Assembly (NCBI GenBank): GCA_036746695.1
Contig: DAIODP010000001.1
Location: 744,001 to 808,000, forward strand
Reading direction: 5' to 3'
DNA: 64,000 bases
DNA from: UBA3006 sp036746695
Lineage (GTDB): Bacteria; Actinomycetota; Acidimicrobiia; Acidimicrobiales; Ilumatobacteraceae
Made by a program: the position numbers and the translations under genes. The notes under the pieces are model-generated. The model saw only the letters and a list, made by a program, of their open reading frames with translations, was not told the DNA's origin and ran no database searches. Positions 62,196 through 64,000 of this stretch are shown here, one piece after another. The first letter of the stretch is position 1, and each line of letters begins with the position of its first letter.

Positions 62196-62344
62196 TGAGT
62201 TACTCCTGATCGAGAAGCGATGAATACGATTCGACGCGCCAGATGAACGACCTTGGGGGGAAGTTCAGGGGGCGACGCACGGCAACGGACTAGGCTACCG
62301 CCGTTTTTGCGGTTTGCGCCTTGCCCGTTATGCAGTTCTGCGGC

Positions 62345-62363
62345 TCGGGGCCAAATACCCCGA
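62345..62363 (-). promoter_or_regulatory. hairpin between rplL and rpoB
   Basis: TCGGGG (62345-62350) pairs with CCCCGA (62358-62363) around a 7-base loop, 23 bases after the rplL stop. A weaker ACCGC/GCGGT stem lies at 62297-62313. In E. coli an attenuator sits in this gap and reduces rpoBC transcription relative to rplJL; this hairpin is a candidate for the same role. The remaining gap to rpoB shows no ORF. Confidence 0.5.
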
Positions 62364-62386
62364 ACCCACAGACCTGATATGTGGTG

Positions 62387-62767
62387 TTATTGCAGTTCGA
62401 CGACTGCGCCGGCCTCTTCCAGCTTGGCCTTTGCCTTGGCGGCATCGTCCTTGCTGACCTTCTCGAGGACTGGCTTTGGAGCGCCATCGACCAAGTCTTT
62501 GGCTTCTTTGAGGCCCAGGCTGGTGAGCTCGCGCACGACCTTGATGACCTGAATCTTCTGAGCGCCGCCCTCTTTGAGGACAACGGTGAACTCGTCTTTT
62601 TCTGCTGCGGCTTCTGGTGCTGCTGCTCCGCCGCCTGCCACTGCAACTGCTGCTGGAGCGGCTGCGGTAACGCCGAACTTCTCTTCGAATGCATCGAGCA
62701 AGTCCTTCAATTCAAGAACTGTCAATTCTGCGATTCCGTCAAGAATCTGGTCTTTGGTGAGTGCCAT
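62387..62767 (-). CDS. rplL: ribosomal protein L7/L12 (bL12)
   Basis: The 126-residue product has the N-terminal dimerisation helices (residues 1-30), an Ala-rich hinge (AAPAAVAVAGGGAAAPEAAA) and the factor-binding domain ending KLEEAGAVVELQ. KEGGAQKIQVIKVVRELTSL is the canonical core. It forms the stalk with L10 that recruits EF-Tu and EF-G. It lies 74 bases after rplJ. Confidence 0.98.
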   Translation of the reverse strand: MALTKDQILDGIAELTVLELKDLLDAFEEKFGVTAAAPAAVAVAGGGAAAPEAAAEKDEFTVVLKEGGAQKIQVIKVVRELTSLGLKEAKDLVDGAPKPVLEKVSKDDAAKAKAKLEEAGAVVELQ

Positions 62768-62841
62768 GTCTTTTCTCCTATTTTTCTGTATTGATCGTGA
62801 TTAGTGGGTTGATGTGATTAATGTTTTCTTGAACGTGGCAA

Positions 62842-63372
62842 TTACGCCGCATCCTTCGATTCGATGAGCGCCTTGATGCCGTAGGCAACCTTGCGCATTG
62901 GTGCTTGGAGCAAGTTGGCCGTCTTGTTGAGCGGCGCCTGCAACATGCCTGCGAACTGGGCAAGCAGCACTTCGCGTGGTGGCAAGTCGGCAAGTGCCTT
63001 CAGCTCGACGGCGCTAACCGTCTTTCCGCCGACAACGCCGCCTTTGAGCACCAACAATGGGTTGGTCTTGGCGTGGTCACGCAAGGCCTTTGCGGCTGCC
63101 GAAGCATCGCCCTTAACAAACGTGATGGCCGTTGGACCAACGAGGAACTGCGACAAGCCTTCGAAACCGGCCTCTTGTGCTGCGCGGCTTGCAAGCGTGT
63201 TCTTGTACACCTTGTATTCGGCGCCAAGCGGGCGCAATGCGCGACGCAATGTTGCGAGCGAACCTACGGACAAGCCGCGGTATTCGGTGATCAGTGCTGC
63301 ATCGACGCCCGAAAGCATCTGCTTCACTTCGGTGACGACTGCTGCCTTTGCGGCATTTGGTGTTGTTGCCAT
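62842..63372 (-). CDS. rplJ: ribosomal protein L10 (uL10)
   Basis: The 176-residue product has LITEYRGLSVGSLATLRRAL near residues 31-50, and the C-terminal helix that anchors L12 dimers. L10 with L12 represses its own operon by binding the leader in many bacteria. A 262-base gap precedes it, with hairpins. The N-terminal segment before about residue 15 is slightly longer than in E. coli. Confidence 0.97.
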   Translation of the reverse strand: MATTPNAAKAAVVTEVKQMLSGVDAALITEYRGLSVGSLATLRRALRPLGAEYKVYKNTLASRAAQEAGFEGLSQFLVGPTAITFVKGDASAAAKALRDHAKTNPLLVLKGGVVGGKTVSAVELKALADLPPREVLLAQFAGMLQAPLNKTANLLQAPMRKVAYGIKALIESKDAA

Positions 63373-63592
63373 GTTGACCTTGTTTCCTAGAGATTGTTAT
63401 GAAAAGCGCGAGTGTTCGTTGAGACTCGAAACGAACCCTTCAAGCGCCGCGACCCGCGTATAAGGCGGTCGCGCTCTGGAAGCATTCACCTCGTCTGGAT
63501 ATTTACTCACTTCGCAGATGCTTGTGAACCAGATGTCTATGGCGAGCAACTCTCACTGGTGGTGAGTGTTGTTATGTAGATCGGTCAGGCTA
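63373..63592 (-). promoter_or_regulatory. probable L10 leader upstream of rplJ
   Basis: No ORF is present. CGCGACC (63448-63454) pairs with GGTCGCG (63467-63473), and CAAC-T-CTCAC (63547-63556) pairs with GTGAG-T-GTTG (63562-63571) with one T-T mismatch in the stem. L10 binds a structured leader in most bacteria and inhibits rplJL; this region is in the right place. The match to the known L10 leader was not computed. Confidence 0.5.
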
Positions 63593-63621
63593 GCGGGGTG
63601 GTTTGGGTATTGACACCCCGC
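63593..63621 (-). terminator. hairpin after rplA, possible terminator or attenuator
   Basis: GCGGGGTG (63593-63600) pairs with CACCCCGC (63614-63621), a perfect 8-bp stem with a 13-base loop. It begins 13 bases after the rplA stop. No T-run follows on the minus strand, so termination may be partial or absent. Confidence 0.5.
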
Positions 63622-63634
63622 CAAGACCTAACAA

Positions 63635-64000
63635 TTAGAAGGCGCTGATATCAATCTTGACGCCGGGCCCCATGGTGGAGGAAACGCCGACCTTCTTGAT
63701 GTACTTGCCCTTGGCCGAGGCCGGACGGGCGCGCTGAAGTTCTTCGATCACGGCTTTGAAGTTGGCTTCAATGGCTGGCAAATCAAAACTGACCTTGCCG
63801 ATTGGTACTTGCACGTTGCCGTAACGGTCGGTGCGGTATTCAACCTTGCCGCCCTTAAATTCGGTCACTGCGCGAGCGACGTCTTGGGTCACGGTGCCGG
63901 TCTTTGGGTTTGGCATCAAGCCACGTGGCCCCAATGCGCGGCCCAACTTACCCACCATCGGCATCAAGTCTGGGGTGGAAATGGCGATGTCGAAATCCAT
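63635..64000 (-). CDS. rplA: ribosomal protein L1 (uL1), C-terminal part
   Basis: The final 121 codons of L1 are visible; the gene runs off the right edge (normal length is about 230 residues). It shows LMPMVGKLGRALGPRGLMPNPKTGT, the conserved L1 core, and ends KVGVSSTMGPGVKIDISAF. The initiating Met lies outside the window; the ATG at the edge is internal. L1 forms the L1 stalk that moves the E-site tRNA. rplK would be expected upstream. Confidence 0.96.
   Translation of the reverse strand: MDFDIAISTPDLMPMVGKLGRALGPRGLMPNPKTGTVTQDVARAVTEFKGGKVEYRTDRYGNVQVPIGKVSFDLPAIEANFKAVIEELQRARPASAKGKYIKKVGVSSTMGPGVKIDISAF

Noticed and set aside
1..64000. CRISPR arrays, insertion sequences or prophage genes
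   Set aside because: No spaced direct repeats, transposase motifs or terminal inverted repeats were seen; all large frames match housekeeping or ordinary metabolic families.

Overview
The window is one stretch of a bacterial chromosome carrying most of the core translation and transcription genes. The family-level matches (RpoC with a long helical segment after its N-terminal zinc site, zinc-type S14 and L36, a CIRCE-controlled groES-groEL pair, Lys/Ala-rich tails on ribosomal proteins) point to Actinomycetota. The moderate GC content by eye, the riboflavin and t6A clusters, and the small conserved-looking membrane proteins suggest a lineage such as Acidimicrobiia; this taxonomic call is inference, not a computed placement. 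Nearly all genes lie on the minus strand. No tRNA, rRNA, insertion sequence, prophage or CRISPR array was found.

Layout, left to right. (1) 1-2874, minus: start of a membrane acyltransferase, sucD-sucC (succinyl-CoA synthetase) and a free-standing B12-binding subunit of a methylmalonyl-CoA mutase-type enzyme. (2) 2944-12382: mixed accessory and housekeeping genes, including an unknown anchored protein, PcrA/UvrD helicase, a cytochrome P450, YaaA, a dienelactone-hydrolase-like enzyme, an NlpC/P60 cell-wall hydrolase, GMP synthase and an EamA transporter. (3) 12411-15391, plus: an FMN riboswitch followed by ribD-ribBA-ribH, with no riboflavin synthase (ribE) gene. (4) 15418-18142: a TauD-type dioxygenase, a secreted prokaryotic phospholipase A2, a Nudix hydrolase and two small unknown genes. 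(5) 18172-20222, minus: groES-groEL with a perfect CIRCE operator and a strong terminator. (6) 20233-31076, minus: a tightly coupled run acpS-alr-tsaE-tsaB-rimI-tsaD-dusB-maf (t6A tRNA modification, D-alanine supply, ACP activation), preceded by glmM and a 1141-residue GlmS-like protein nearly twice the normal size. (7) 31123-47702, minus: the S10, spc and alpha ribosomal-protein clusters, rplC through rpsI, including secY, adk, infA, rpoA and truA; map is missing from its usual place. (8) 47703-50189: a structured leader, an HtrA-type protease and a plus-strand acetyltransferase, which together separate rpsJ from the rest of the S10 cluster. (9) 50200-64000, minus: tuf, fusA, rpsG, rpsL, rpoC, rpoB, rplL, rplJ and the 3' part of rplA.

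The observations most worth follow-up are the oversized GlmS-like protein, in which the catalytic C-terminal loop can still be located inside extra sequence; a likely non-canonical CTG start for infA; the broken S10 cluster with a hairpin-rich leader in front of rplC; the missing ribE; and a natural arginine at position 88 of ribosomal protein S12, the position where Lys-to-Arg changes give streptomycin resistance in well-studied species.
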